16,402 bases of DNA from Aliishimia sp965369035 (GTDB lineage Bacteria > Pseudomonadota > Alphaproteobacteria > Rhodobacterales > Rhodobacteraceae): NCBI GenBank assembly GCA_965369035.1, contig CBDUPF010000053.1:1-16402 (forward strand). The letters are read 5' to 3'. The translations under genes were made by a program, and so were the position numbers. Shown here in pieces: positions 1 to 7,308 of this stretch. Under the pieces are notes generated by a model. It ran no database searches. It was not told where the DNA came from and saw nothing but the letters and a program-made list of their open reading frames with translations. The stretch's first letter is position 1. The number at the start of each line of letters is the position of its first letter.

Positions 1-6
1 TCCTGC

Positions 7-609
7 TCATGACGCAGAGCTAGCACGCCGCCGGGTCGAGGTCATGGCCAAATCACGCGCCGTGTCCACATCCCGCAGACGATCGGCAAAGGCCACGCGC
101 CGTCCCGGCAGGGTTTCCAGCGTGTCGGCAAGCGCGTGTTCCGTGCTCCACCGCACACCCTCGAACAGGGCAGGCGGTGCGGCCCGCACCGGGTTCAGCC
201 CCACCAGCCAGAAGCCGCCATCCTCCGCCGGCCCGAACACCGCATCAGCGCCAGACAATAGCGCGAAGGCGCGCGCCAGATGGTGTCTGTCCACGCCGGG
301 AATATCCGCACCGATCACGCAAACCGGGCCGGGCGTGGTGCGGAGAAGACGGCCCATCCGGTCGCCCAGGTTGCCCGGCCCCTGCGGAACCCGCGGCAGA
401 TGTCCGGCCCAGGCCCGACTCACCACGGCAGGATCCGGATTGACGGCGAGCACGGTCCGCCAGCGCGGATCCTCTACCCGCCGCAAAAGGTCCGCGACCT
501 GGCGGCGGAACCACCACGCCGCCGGAACCGAGCCGATGTCACGGGCCAGCCGTGTCTTGACCCGCCCGGGGCGCGGCTCCTTCACCATCACGAAGAGCGT
601 TCTGCGCAC
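7..609 (-). CDS. DUF2064 / CofC-like GT-A fold transferase
   Basis: A 200-residue protein of the DUF2064 group, also described as rSAM/selenodomain-associated transferase 1. These proteins have a nucleotidyl/glycosyl-transferase (GT-A) Rossmann-like fold; their substrate is generally unknown. Visible motifs are an N-terminal KEPRPGRVKTRLARDIG (residues 10-26), which matches the nucleotide-binding loop; IGADIPG (99-105), the place of the metal-binding acidic motif; and GPAEDGGFWLVGL (126-138), the family hallmark. I chose the GTG at 609 because GAAGGAG lies five bases before it. An upstream in-frame GTG at 627 has no such site and would read through that Shine-Dalgarno sequence. It follows dapE by 22 bases and is probably the same transcript. 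The stop overlaps an ATG in an ATGA arrangement at the window edge. Family assignment is firm; the reaction is not known. Confidence 0.88.
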   Translation of the reverse strand: MRRTLFVMVKEPRPGRVKTRLARDIGSVPAAWWFRRQVADLLRRVEDPRWRTVLAVNPDPAVVSRAWAGHLPRVPQGPGNLGDRMGRLLRTTPGPVCVIGADIPGVDRHHLARAFALLSGADAVFGPAEDGGFWLVGLNPVRAAPPALFEGVRWSTEHALADTLETLPGRRVAFADRLRDVDTARDLAMTSTRRRASSAS

Positions 610-631
610 GAATGCTCCTTCTGACACCAGC

Positions 632-1780
632 CTAGACTGCCGCGAGATAGTCCCGAAGAATGCGCGCGTAGACCGCCTTCAGCTGGTGCACGTGGTCTGT
701 GGCGACATGTTCGTCCACCTGGTGCATCGACTGCCCCACCAGCCCGAACTCCACGACCGGGCAGTGATCCTTGATGAACCGGGCATCCGATGTCCCGCCG
801 GTGGTCGACAATTCAGGGGTCACGCCCGTTTCCGCCTCGACCGCCGCCGCGACCAGCGTGGAGAGCTCGCCGGGGGGCGTCAGGAAGCTTTCGCCCGAAA
901 TCTTGATCTTCACCCCGATCTCGATACCGAAGTCTTCGGCGACCTCGGCCGCTTCGGACCGCAGCCATTCCGACAGGCCCGCGCCGCTATGGGTGTCGTT
1001 GAACCGGATGTTGACCGCCCCCGAACAGCGCGCCGGGATCACGTTCGTGGCCGTGTTGCCGGTGTCGACGGTCACGACGGCCAGCGTCGAAGGGTCGAAA
1101 TGCTCCGTGCCCCGGTCCAGTTCGTGCGAGGCAAGCCGGTCCATCAGCCGCACCATCGCGGGCAGAGGGTTCTTCGCGCGGTGAGGATAGGCCGAATGAC
1201 CCTGCTTCCCCTTCACCTCGAACCAGGCGGTCATGGAGCCGCGCCGCCCGATCTTGATCATCTCGCCCATGTGCGACGGGCAGGTGGGTTCGCCGACGAC
1301 GCAGACGGACATCCGCTCCCCCGCGCTCTCCATGTGATCGAGAAGCGCGACAGTGCCATCCGTCGCGTCTCCCTCCTCGTCACCGGTGATCGCGATCAGG
1401 ATCGCGCCATCCGGCGGGCTCTCCCGGACCAGGTCGATCGCCGCCGCGACGAAGGCCGCGACCCCCGATTTCATGTCCGTCGCGCCGCGACCATAAAGCA
1501 CACCGTCCACGATCTCCGCCCCGAAGGGCGGGTGCGTCCACGCGTTCTCGTCCCCCACGGGCACCACGTCCGTATGTCCGTTGAACCCGAAGCTGCGCGG
1601 ATGGCCCTTGTCGCCCCAGCGGGCAAAGAGGTTGCGCACCCCGCCCCGGTCGGCCCAGGCGCAGTCGAAGCCCGCCTCGGTCAATAGCCCGTGCAGCAGT
1701 TCCAGCGCGCCGCCCTCTTCGGGCGTGACGGACGGGCACCGCACCAGGTCGGCGGTCAACTCAACAGGATTCACGGTCAT
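632..1780 (-). CDS. dapE: Succinyl-diaminopimelate desuccinylase
   Basis: A 382-residue M20-family di-zinc amidohydrolase that cleaves N-succinyl-LL-2,6-diaminopimelate to LL-diaminopimelate and succinate, in the cytosolic lysine and peptidoglycan pathway. Zinc and catalytic signatures are present: NGHTDVVP (residues 68-75, His69 and Asp71), YGRGATDMKSG (96-106, bridging Asp102), TGDEEGDATDG (132-142, catalytic Glu135 and zinc ligand Glu136), GEPT near 163 and the C-terminal HQVDEHV containing the last histidine ligands. Length is normal for DapE (about 375-385). The ATG at 1780 is preceded by GGGGAGA eight or so bases upstream. It lies between a small unknown gene (25-base gap) and the DUF2064 gene, in a minus-strand run that starts with dapD, so two succinylase-branch genes are near each other. 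Confidence 0.97.
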   Translation of the reverse strand: MTVNPVELTADLVRCPSVTPEEGGALELLHGLLTEAGFDCAWADRGGVRNLFARWGDKGHPRSFGFNGHTDVVPVGDENAWTHPPFGAEIVDGVLYGRGATDMKSGVAAFVAAAIDLVRESPPDGAILIAITGDEEGDATDGTVALLDHMESAGERMSVCVVGEPTCPSHMGEMIKIGRRGSMTAWFEVKGKQGHSAYPHRAKNPLPAMVRLMDRLASHELDRGTEHFDPSTLAVVTVDTGNTATNVIPARCSGAVNIRFNDTHSGAGLSEWLRSEAAEVAEDFGIEIGVKIKISGESFLTPPGELSTLVAAAVEAETGVTPELSTTGGTSDARFIKDHCPVVEFGLVGQSMHQVDEHVATDHVHQLKAVYARILRDYLAAV

Positions 1781-1804
1781 TCCGGCATCTCCCCTTGGTC
1801 CCGG

Positions 1805-2128
1805 TCAGTCGAAGAACGGCGTCACCTGCGCGACGATCACCGCGTTCTCGGCCAGCGCGCGGTCCATCAGGTCGCGTTCTTCCGCGCCGATCTCGTGCCC
1901 CTCGGCCTCGCGTTCTTCCGGCGTGCCGTGGCCGGTCACGTCGAGCGGCGCCATGTCCGCCTGCTTCAGGATCGCCACCGTCTCCCGCACCGCCTCGGCC
2001 TCGTCCACGCCGCTGGCATAGACCATCAGCGCCGCGCCGGTGCTGTCCTCCGGCAGACCGTCCCCGGCCTTCCGCCCAACTTCGACGACCAGCGTATAGA
2101 CCTGCTGAGTGCGCTTGTCCTTTTTCAT
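1805..2128 (-). CDS. Small conserved-looking protein of unknown function between dapE and the exchanger gene
   Basis: A 107-residue soluble, acidic protein that I do not recognise. It has no signal peptide, membrane segment or cysteine. It begins MKKDKRTQQVYTLVVEVGRK, has a likely beta-strand/helix start, then a long Glu/Asp-rich part (DEAEAVRETVAILKQ and a TPEEREAEGHEIGAEERDLMDRA-like helix, residues 70-92) and ends AVIVAQVTPFFD. The strand-helix alternation could be a small ferredoxin-like fold, but that is a guess. Two starts are possible: ATG at 2128, chosen, and an in-frame GTG at 2149. Neither has a good ribosome-binding site. Codon usage matches its neighbours and the gene is packed tightly in the minus-strand run (24 bases to dapE), which supports it being real. 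Confidence 0.75.
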   Translation of the reverse strand: MKKDKRTQQVYTLVVEVGRKAGDGLPEDSTGAALMVYASGVDEAEAVRETVAILKQADMAPLDVTGHGTPEEREAEGHEIGAEERDLMDRALAENAVIVAQVTPFFD

Positions 2129-2195
2129 CTGCGCGGCATGCGACGACACCCGGTCCGTGTCAAGGCACCCTCCCTCGTCCCACGCGGGTCACGCA

Positions 2196-3230
2196 TCAGC
2201 TCGCGGCAAAGATCTGAAGACCGACCGCACCGATGTAGATGACAAAGAGAAGAACACTCTCCACGCCGATCCGGCCCGGACCGTGCCTCTGCCGCAATAG
2301 CAACCCCGCCAGAAGCACGGAGGTCATGAGAAGTCCGACAGACACCCAGAATACGTCATCGGTGCCCATCGCGTGATAGATCGACCCATCCCGATAGGCG
2401 ATGTCCGAGAAAACGAGGAACAACACGTCGAACGTGTTGCCGCCGATGATGCCGCCCACCGCAAGTTGCAGGGCGCCGCGCCGCACCGCCGCCAGTGTCG
2501 TGACCAGCTCCGGCATCGACGTCACGACCGCCGTGATCAGCGCTCCGACGAGGCTGGAGGCCAACTGGTAGTCTTCGATCAGTTCCGCCCCGACCCGGCT
2601 GATCACCCAGCCGCTCGCTCCCATCACGCAGACGAGCAGGACGAAGCTCAGCATCGGACCCTTGGCGGACCGGTCGGCCTCGCGCGAGTCCTCCGGTTCG
2701 TCGCGCCGTGTCAGATCCGTCTCCGTCGGCCGCCACATGGGCTGTTCCCGCATCGAGGAGGTCAGCCGCACCGAAGTCGCGTAGACCAGAAACAGCAGGA
2801 CCGACACCGGATGCAGGCCCGCGACGGCGATGTCGGGGCTGGTCATCGCCACCAGCGGCAGACTCAAGAGCCCGATCAGCACGACGCATTGAAAGAGGTT
2901 CGCAGGCTCGGCGGCTGCATGTTCGAGGTTGCCACGCCGGTAGACCACGTCGGCAACCGCGAGGAACACGGTCTGTGCCGCGATGCCGCCGATCGCGTTC
3001 GACACCGCGAAGCTCACGTCGCCGGAACTTGCGGCCGTAACGGATACGACGGTTCCGGAGAGCGACGTCGCGGCACCAAGCAACGTGCCGCCGATGACCG
3101 CTTCGCCCAGTTGCGTCCGGTCCGCAATCACGTCGGCCAGGCTGGTCGCCCTGAGCGACGACAGGATGACCACGCCCCCGGCGAGCGCAAAGACGCACAG
3201 CAGCAACGGCAGGGACAGCGACGCGATCAT
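2196..3230 (-). CDS. Sodium/calcium exchanger-family membrane protein (alpha-1 motif degenerate)
   Basis: A 344-residue inner-membrane protein with about ten hydrophobic segments in two halves joined by a charged loop (roughly residues 160-192), the layout of the Ca2+/cation antiporter superfamily. Each half carries an alpha repeat. The second, about residues 227-272, is standard: VVTSMPELVTT with Glu241, followed by GGIIGGNTFDVLF with Asn265 and Asp268. The first, about 43-90, reads GAATSLSGTVVS where family members normally have a Pro-Glu, so the usual acidic ion ligand is missing; its later SNAIGG part is kept. Known members exchange Na+ or H+ for Ca2+. Transport and ion for this one are open. 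No strong ribosome-binding site precedes the ATG at 3230. It sits 69 bases after dapD and may be co-transcribed with it. Confidence 0.85.
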   Translation of the reverse strand: MIASLSLPLLLCVFALAGGVVILSSLRATSLADVIADRTQLGEAVIGGTLLGAATSLSGTVVSVTAASSGDVSFAVSNAIGGIAAQTVFLAVADVVYRRGNLEHAAAEPANLFQCVVLIGLLSLPLVAMTSPDIAVAGLHPVSVLLFLVYATSVRLTSSMREQPMWRPTETDLTRRDEPEDSREADRSAKGPMLSFVLLVCVMGASGWVISRVGAELIEDYQLASSLVGALITAVVTSMPELVTTLAAVRRGALQLAVGGIIGGNTFDVLFLVFSDIAYRDGSIYHAMGTDDVFWVSVGLLMTSVLLAGLLLRQRHGPGRIGVESVLLFVIYIGAVGLQIFAAS

Positions 3231-3299
3231 GTGCCGGTCAACGGATGGTCGATATCAGATGCATGGCGCACACCCGCAACCACGGTGGCGGATTTCAAG

Positions 3300-4127
3300 T
3301 CAGTCGCGCAGCAGTTCGTTGATACCCGTCTTGGACCGGGTCCTCTCGTCCACCCGCTTCACGATCACCGCGCAGTAGAGGCTCAGGTTGTTCTTCGTCG
3401 GCATCGACCCGGCAACGACGACGGAATAGGGCGGCACCTCTCCCATGAAGACCTCGCCCGTCTCCCGATCGACGATCTTGGTGGACTGGCCGATGAACAC
3501 GCCCATGCCGAGCACGGAGCCCTCGCGCACGATGCAGCCCTCGACCACCTCGGACCGGGCACCGATGAAGCAGTTGTCCTCGATGATCGTGGGGCCGGCC
3601 TGCATCGGCTCCAGCACGCCGCCGATCCCGACGCCGCCCGAAAGGTGCACGTTCTTGCCGATCTGGGCACAGGAACCCACCGTCGCCCAGGTGTCGACCA
3701 TGGTGCCGCTGTCGACATAGGCACCGAGATTGACGAAAGACGGCATCAGCACGACGCCCGGCGCGATATAGGCGGACTTGCGTACCACGCAGGTCGGCAC
3801 GGCGCGGAATCCTGCGGCCTTCCACTGGTTGTCGCCCCAGCCCGCGAACTTGCTGTCGACCTTGTCCCACCAGCCGCCGCCCTGCGGACCGCCGTCCTGC
3901 TGCTCCATGTCCTTCAGGCGAAAGCCGAGCAGAACCGCCTTCTTGGCCCACTGGTTGACATGCCAGACGCCATCTTCCTGACGCTCGGCCACGCGCAGCT
4001 CGCCGCTGTCCAGCGCCTCGAGCGTATCCTCGATCGCTTCGCGTGTTTCGCCCTTCGTGTCCGGCGTGATGGTGTCGCGGGTTTCCCACGCGGCTTCGAT
4101 GGCGGCTTCCAGTGCGGCGTTGGACAT
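3300..4127 (-). CDS. dapD: 2,3,4,5-tetrahydropyridine-2,6-dicarboxylate N-succinyltransferase
   Basis: A 275-residue cytosolic enzyme that transfers succinyl from succinyl-CoA to tetrahydrodipicolinate, committing flux to the succinylase branch of lysine/diaminopimelate synthesis. An N-terminal helical domain (about 1-100) is followed by a left-handed beta-helix of hexapeptide repeats, including RKSAYIAPGVVLMPSFVN (116-133), GAYVDSGTMVDTWATVGSCA (135-154), and GVGIGGVLEP, all hallmarks of DapD trimers. Length is exactly that of the family. The reading frame stays open to 4187, but I chose the ATG at 4127: AGAAGGAG lies about six bases before it and the protein then begins MSNAALEAAIEAAWE as in homologues. 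A promoter-like TTGCGG/TTATAC pair is just upstream, making dapD the first gene of the run that includes dapE. Confidence 0.97.
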   Translation of the reverse strand: MSNAALEAAIEAAWETRDTITPDTKGETREAIEDTLEALDSGELRVAERQEDGVWHVNQWAKKAVLLGFRLKDMEQQDGGPQGGGWWDKVDSKFAGWGDNQWKAAGFRAVPTCVVRKSAYIAPGVVLMPSFVNLGAYVDSGTMVDTWATVGSCAQIGKNVHLSGGVGIGGVLEPMQAGPTIIEDNCFIGARSEVVEGCIVREGSVLGMGVFIGQSTKIVDRETGEVFMGEVPPYSVVVAGSMPTKNNLSLYCAVIVKRVDERTRSKTGINELLRD

Positions 4128-4159
4128 GGGCACTCCTTCTCCCCGGATGGTTTTACGCC

Positions 4160-4187
4160 GTATAAGCGCGCGGCGAAGCGACCGCAA
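4160..4187 (-). promoter_or_regulatory. Likely sigma-70 type promoter of dapD
   Basis: On the minus strand TTGCGG (4187-4182) and TTATAC (4165-4160) are separated by 16 bases. They sit about 33 bases before the dapD ATG and downstream of the terminator that closes the preceding gene, so dapD needs a promoter here. Assigned by eye from consensus; no transcription start is known. Confidence 0.5.
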
Positions 4188-4215
4188 TGCGCCCGGCGCA
4201 GCGCAGGCATCCCGG

Positions 4216-4255
4216 ACAAAGAAACCCGGCGGAGGCGCGCGGCCCCCGCCGGGTT
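4216..4255 (-). terminator. Intrinsic terminator after the SH3b/DUF1236 gene
   Basis: A perfect 10-bp inverted repeat, AACCCGGCGG (4223-4232) with CCGCCGGGTT (4246-4255), encloses a 13-base loop that can pair further through GG/CC. Read on the minus strand the stem is followed at once by TTTCTTTG. It starts 28 bases after the stop of the DUF1236 gene, the right place for a rho-independent terminator insulating dapD. Confidence 0.8.
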
Positions 4256-4283
4256 CCCGGTCGGGCAGTTCCCGGACTTCCCG

Positions 4284-4940
4284 TCAGCGCACGATGTAGA
4301 CGATATCGCGCTTGGCCGGGTCGACGAGCACGGGCACGCCGTTCACGTAGGCATAGGCGTATTCCGCGTCGGGCACCTCCTGCAGCACGACGTCCTGCGG
4401 GATGCGGGCACCGACCACGACCTCGCCCTCGAGGTAGACCGGTTCGGCCGCGTGCTCGCGCACGTAGACGATGGTGTCCTCATCGGGATTGGCGGCACCG
4501 CCGGCGATACCACCGACACCTGCCCCCGCCACGGCGCCGACCGGCCCGCCGATTGCGCCGCCCACGAGTGCTCCGGACAAGGCGCCAGCACCGACGGCGG
4601 CGGATTCGCCGCTCTTGTCCTCATAGGTGACCGTGCCGATTTCCATCACGTCACGGTTCTCGATCACGACTTTTGACTCACCTTCGACCCTGCCGGTGAG
4701 ATACGCGCCATAGGCCCATCCACTGGTGCCGTCATAGGTCACCTGGCACCAGTTGCTGCCATCGATGCAACCGTCGAGCGCGACTTCGCCCTCGTTCGGA
4801 ATGACGTCGATGATCTCGGCATTCGGACCGGGCGCCGCACGAAGGTTGAGGTCTGTCACCGATGTCGCCGTGGTTGCGGCCAGTGCGGACGTCGCGCCGA
4901 ACGCGCCAAGCAGAGTCAGAGTGCTGAGTTGCAGTTTCAT
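4284..4940 (-). CDS. Secreted SH3b / glycine-zipper / DUF1236 protein
   Basis: A 218-residue exported protein in three parts. A Sec signal peptide (MKLQLSTLTLLGAFGATSALA, cleavage likely after Ala21) leads to a bacterial SH3-like domain (about 25-84) with the typical VTDLNLRAAPGPNAEII start, two cysteines (58 and 65) and the GTSGWAYGAYL end. A Gly/Ala-rich stretch (about 114-150, with GALVGGAIGGPVGAVAGAG) resembles a glycine-zipper membrane-associating segment. A DUF1236-like domain follows (about 155-216, ending VLVDPAKRDIVYIV). SH3b domains often bind peptidoglycan; the role of DUF1236 is unknown. The ATG at 4940 has AAAGGA upstream. It is a separate unit: 225 bases from the gene before it, with its own terminator. 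A periplasmic or envelope role is inferred from architecture only. Confidence 0.88.
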   Translation of the reverse strand: MKLQLSTLTLLGAFGATSALAATTATSVTDLNLRAAPGPNAEIIDVIPNEGEVALDGCIDGSNWCQVTYDGTSGWAYGAYLTGRVEGESKVVIENRDVMEIGTVTYEDKSGESAAVGAGALSGALVGGAIGGPVGAVAGAGVGGIAGGAANPDEDTIVYVREHAAEPVYLEGEVVVGARIPQDVVLQEVPDAEYAYAYVNGVPVLVDPAKRDIVYIVR

Positions 4941-5165
4941 AACGATTTTTCCTTTCTCCCGTTACCTGTCCGCGGTGGCGAGCAGCGCCGCTAGCCGCGA
5001 AGCTGTACCGGGAACGTCAGGTGGCCGGCGATGTTCCATGGACCTCAATCCAGTCGGCAGAACGATGCCGAAACGCCGCCGGTGGATCGAAAAAATCCGC
5101 CGGTTTCGCTGTTTCCCACAGATCCGTGACCGCGCGGATCTTGACGATCGCACAACCGCTTCGAT

Positions 5166-6086
5166 TCAGGCCAGGGGATCCGGCGCGATGTTCCCTCCAC
5201 AGACGAGAACCGCCACGCGCTCTTTCGGGGCGGGCCGGTAGGCGCCGGACACAAGCGCGGCCAGTGCTGCCGCTCCGGCGGGTTCGACGAGTTGCCGCAT
5301 GTCCTGCCAGAGTGCGGTCTGCGCCGTGGCGATCGCATCGTCCGTCACCGTTATGCAGGAAATGTCCTGCGCCTCCGCAAGGTCGAAGCAGATCCGGCCG
5401 ATCCGCTTCGCGCCCAGCGCATTGGCGGCGATGCCCGACACCTCCACATCGACCGGCGCGCCCGCCTTGCGAGCCTCGAAGAGCGTGGCACAGGTTTCCG
5501 GTTCCACCGCCACCACCTTGCGCCGCCCTTGCAGCCAGGCCAGCGCCCCGGCGATCAACCCACCGCCGCCCACCGCGATCAGAACGGTGTCGGCTTGCAG
5601 CCCCTGCGCCTCCCACTCGCGCATCAGTGTCCCCTGCCCCGCCACCGTGGGGACCGCGTCATAGGCATGGACCTGGCCCGCGCCGCTCTCGGCCTCGTAG
5701 GCTTTCGCCTGTGCCAGTGCGTCCGCATAGGCGCCCGTCACCACGCGCAGATCCGCGCCGGTGCGCCGGATCAGTGCGATCTTGGCCGGACCGGCGATCT
5801 CCGGCACGAAGATCGCGGCCTTGTGGCCCAGTTGCGCCGCGGCATATCCGACCGCCGCGCCGTGGTTTCCCCCGCTCGCCGCCACGAGGCCCGCCGACGG
5901 CACGGGTCCGGCCAGAAGCGTGTTGAACGCACCCCGCGCCTTGAAGGAGCCGGTGTGCTGCATCTGTTCCAGCTTCAACTCCAAGGGCCGGTCGAGTCCG
6001 AAGCCGCGCGTTTCGATCACCGGAGTTTCGCGGATGTATCCCGATATGCGCGCTGCCGCGGCGTCGATCTCCTGGTGCCAATCCAT
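5166..6086 (-). CDS. Threonine/serine dehydratase-type PLP enzyme (no regulatory domain)
   Basis: A 306-residue fold-type II PLP enzyme of the threonine dehydratase/serine racemase group, which deaminates threonine or serine to an oxo-acid and ammonia. Visible are the PLP lysine in TGSFKARGAFN (Lys49), the substrate loop SGGNHG (71-76), the phosphate-binding glycine loop GGGGLIAG (173-180), EPAGAAALA (268-276) and CGGN (296-299). The C-terminal ACT-like regulatory domain of biosynthetic IlvA (about 500 residues) is missing, so a catabolic or broad-specificity enzyme fits better; serine racemase or hydroxyaspartate dehydratase activity cannot be excluded. GGAGGG lies four bases before the ATG at 6086. 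It is divergent from the LOG-family gene, with 76 bases between the starts. Confidence 0.92.
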   Translation of the reverse strand: MDWHQEIDAAAARISGYIRETPVIETRGFGLDRPLELKLEQMQHTGSFKARGAFNTLLAGPVPSAGLVAASGGNHGAAVGYAAAQLGHKAAIFVPEIAGPAKIALIRRTGADLRVVTGAYADALAQAKAYEAESGAGQVHAYDAVPTVAGQGTLMREWEAQGLQADTVLIAVGGGGLIAGALAWLQGRRKVVAVEPETCATLFEARKAGAPVDVEVSGIAANALGAKRIGRICFDLAEAQDISCITVTDDAIATAQTALWQDMRQLVEPAGAAALAALVSGAYRPAPKERVAVLVCGGNIAPDPLA

Positions 6087-6162
6087 GCTGCCCTCCGGTC
6101 ATCTGGCGTTAATGGCCGGCACCCTATATGGGTGGCCCGGACACGCAAGAGATGGACCCTGC

Positions 6163-7005
6163 ATGACCGACGACCGCCACAGCCGTTTTCGCGACGCGCA
6201 TACCGACCGCGATACCGCCGAGGGTGTGCCGAGCACCCCGCAATCGCGGTCGCCGGCCTATCGGCTTGCCTTCGCCGACGAGGAATTCCTGCTGCGCGAC
6301 GAATTGCGGCCGGTGCGGTTGCAGCTCGAATTGCTCAAGCCCGAACTGGCCATGAACGAAGCCAAGGTGGACAGTACGGTCGTACTCTTTGGCGGCGCGC
6401 GCATTCTGTCGCCCGCCAACCGGCATTCCGCCCGGACGGAAACATTGGCGGAGCTCTCGCGATTCTACGAGGAAGCGCGGGAGTTCGCCCGGCTGATCAC
6501 CGAGAAATCCGTGACCAGGGGCGGGAACCAGCTGGTGGTCTGCACCGGCGGCGGACCCGGCGTCATGGAGGCCGGAAACCGTGGCGCTCACGAGGCCGGT
6601 GGGCGGTCGATCGGGCTCAACATCGTGCTCCCGCATGAACAGGCGCCGAACGAATTCGTGACGCCCGAGCTTTGTTTCAACTTCCACTATTTCGCCATCC
6701 GCAAGATGCATTTCCTGATGCGCGCGCGCGCCATCTGCATATTCCCGGGCGGGTTCGGGACGATGGACGAGATGTTCGAATCCCTGACCCTGATCCAGAC
6801 AGGGCGGATGGAGCGTATCCCCTTCCTGCTTTTCGGACGGGAATTCTGGGAACGGATCATCAACTGGGATGCGCTGGCGGAGGCCGGAACCATCTCCCCC
6901 GAGGATCTGAATCTCTTCCGCTATGTCGAAACGGCCAAGGACGCGATTTCGGTCATTGACGGCTGGGGTGAAGCCACGAAACGGGGAGCAATTCCGGGCC
7001 GCTGA
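6163..7005 (+). CDS. LOG-family (TIGR00730-type) Rossmann-fold protein with long N-terminus
   Basis: A 280-residue protein with a nucleotide-binding fold of the lysine-decarboxylase-like/LOG family; characterised members hydrolyse cytokinin or other nucleoside monophosphates to base and ribose 5-phosphate. Motifs seen are the first strand VVLFGGARI (73-81), TGGGPGVMEAGNRGA (128-142), FAIRKMHFLMRA (177-188) with the conserved Arg-Lys, and PGGFGTMDEMFE (195-206), the defining motif with its Glu. About 70 residues of charged N-terminal extension make it longer than the roughly 190-residue plant-like LOG enzymes. The frame is open upstream to 5761, but that part lies antisense over the dehydratase gene. 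The ATG at 6163 clears that gene and gives a sensible N-terminus, although only a weak GAGATG precedes it. Substrate is unknown. Confidence 0.9.
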   Translation: MTDDRHSRFRDAHTDRDTAEGVPSTPQSRSPAYRLAFADEEFLLRDELRPVRLQLELLKPELAMNEAKVDSTVVLFGGARILSPANRHSARTETLAELSRFYEEAREFARLITEKSVTRGGNQLVVCTGGGPGVMEAGNRGAHEAGGRSIGLNIVLPHEQAPNEFVTPELCFNFHYFAIRKMHFLMRARAICIFPGGFGTMDEMFESLTLIQTGRMERIPFLLFGREFWERIINWDALAEAGTISPEDLNLFRYVETAKDAISVIDGWGEATKRGAIPGR

Positions 7006-7065
7006 TCGCACGTTGGCCGGAGCGCCGACTATCCTGCTCGAAGCCCGAAAGCCGGTTGTTTCACT

Positions 7066-7293
7066 TCAGACGAAGCTGGTCTGCCGGTCCGGCATCGGCG
7101 GCAGCGTGCAGATCTCGACATGGTGCGGCAAGGTCTCGATGACCTGCCCGGCAGCTGTCTGGCGGATGGCGTAACCGACCCGCTCCAACCGGCCCTGCCA
7201 GTCTTTCGGCGAACGCGACTTGAAATATTCGCGTGTCACGATGTCGATTACTTGGGACACCACCAGCGGATCTTTCCGGATAATGATTGACAT
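7066..7293 (-). CDS. Small basic protein of unknown function downstream of rlmN
   Basis: A 75-residue protein I do not recognise: MSIIIRKDPLVVSQVIDIVT at the start, then a basic middle (REYFKSRSPKDWQGRLERVG, residues 21-40) and a tail with HH and one cysteine (58-62) ending PMPDRQTSFV. No signal peptide or membrane span is evident. I chose the ATG at 7293 because GGAGAG precedes it by four bases; an upstream in-frame start at 7323 would place codons through a strong hairpin. It is 82 bases after rlmN on the same strand and converges with the LOG-family gene (60 bases between stops). Good spacing and neighbour-like codon use support it, but a coding role is not proven. Confidence 0.65.
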   Translation of the reverse strand: MSIIIRKDPLVVSQVIDIVTREYFKSRSPKDWQGRLERVGYAIRQTAAGQVIETLPHHVEICTLPPMPDRQTSFV

Positions 7294-7308
7294 GACACTC
7301 TCCACAAT

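Noticed and set aside
44..1687. 547-codon open frame on the plus strand
   Set aside because: It lies antisense to DUF2064 and dapE, both with clear family motifs; its Arg/Pro/Ala-rich product is a codon-bias shadow.
4128..4187. N-terminal extension of dapD
   Set aside because: The extra 20 residues are basic and cover the proposed promoter; the ATG at 4127 has a strong ribosome-binding site.
2373..4676. 767-codon open frame on the plus strand
   Set aside because: It is antisense over three well-supported genes and a terminator, and its His/Asp/Arg-rich translation matches no family pattern.
5078..5103. Inverted GG-GGAT/ATCC-CC pattern with A6 as a terminator for the dehydratase gene
   Set aside because: On the minus strand the T6 run falls inside the loop rather than after a stem, so it cannot act as an intrinsic terminator.
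4962..5153. 63-codon minus-strand frame in the gap between the dehydratase and the SH3b gene
   Set aside because: Arg/Ser-rich product, no ribosome-binding site, no recognisable feature; the 225-base gap seems to hold only regulatory DNA.
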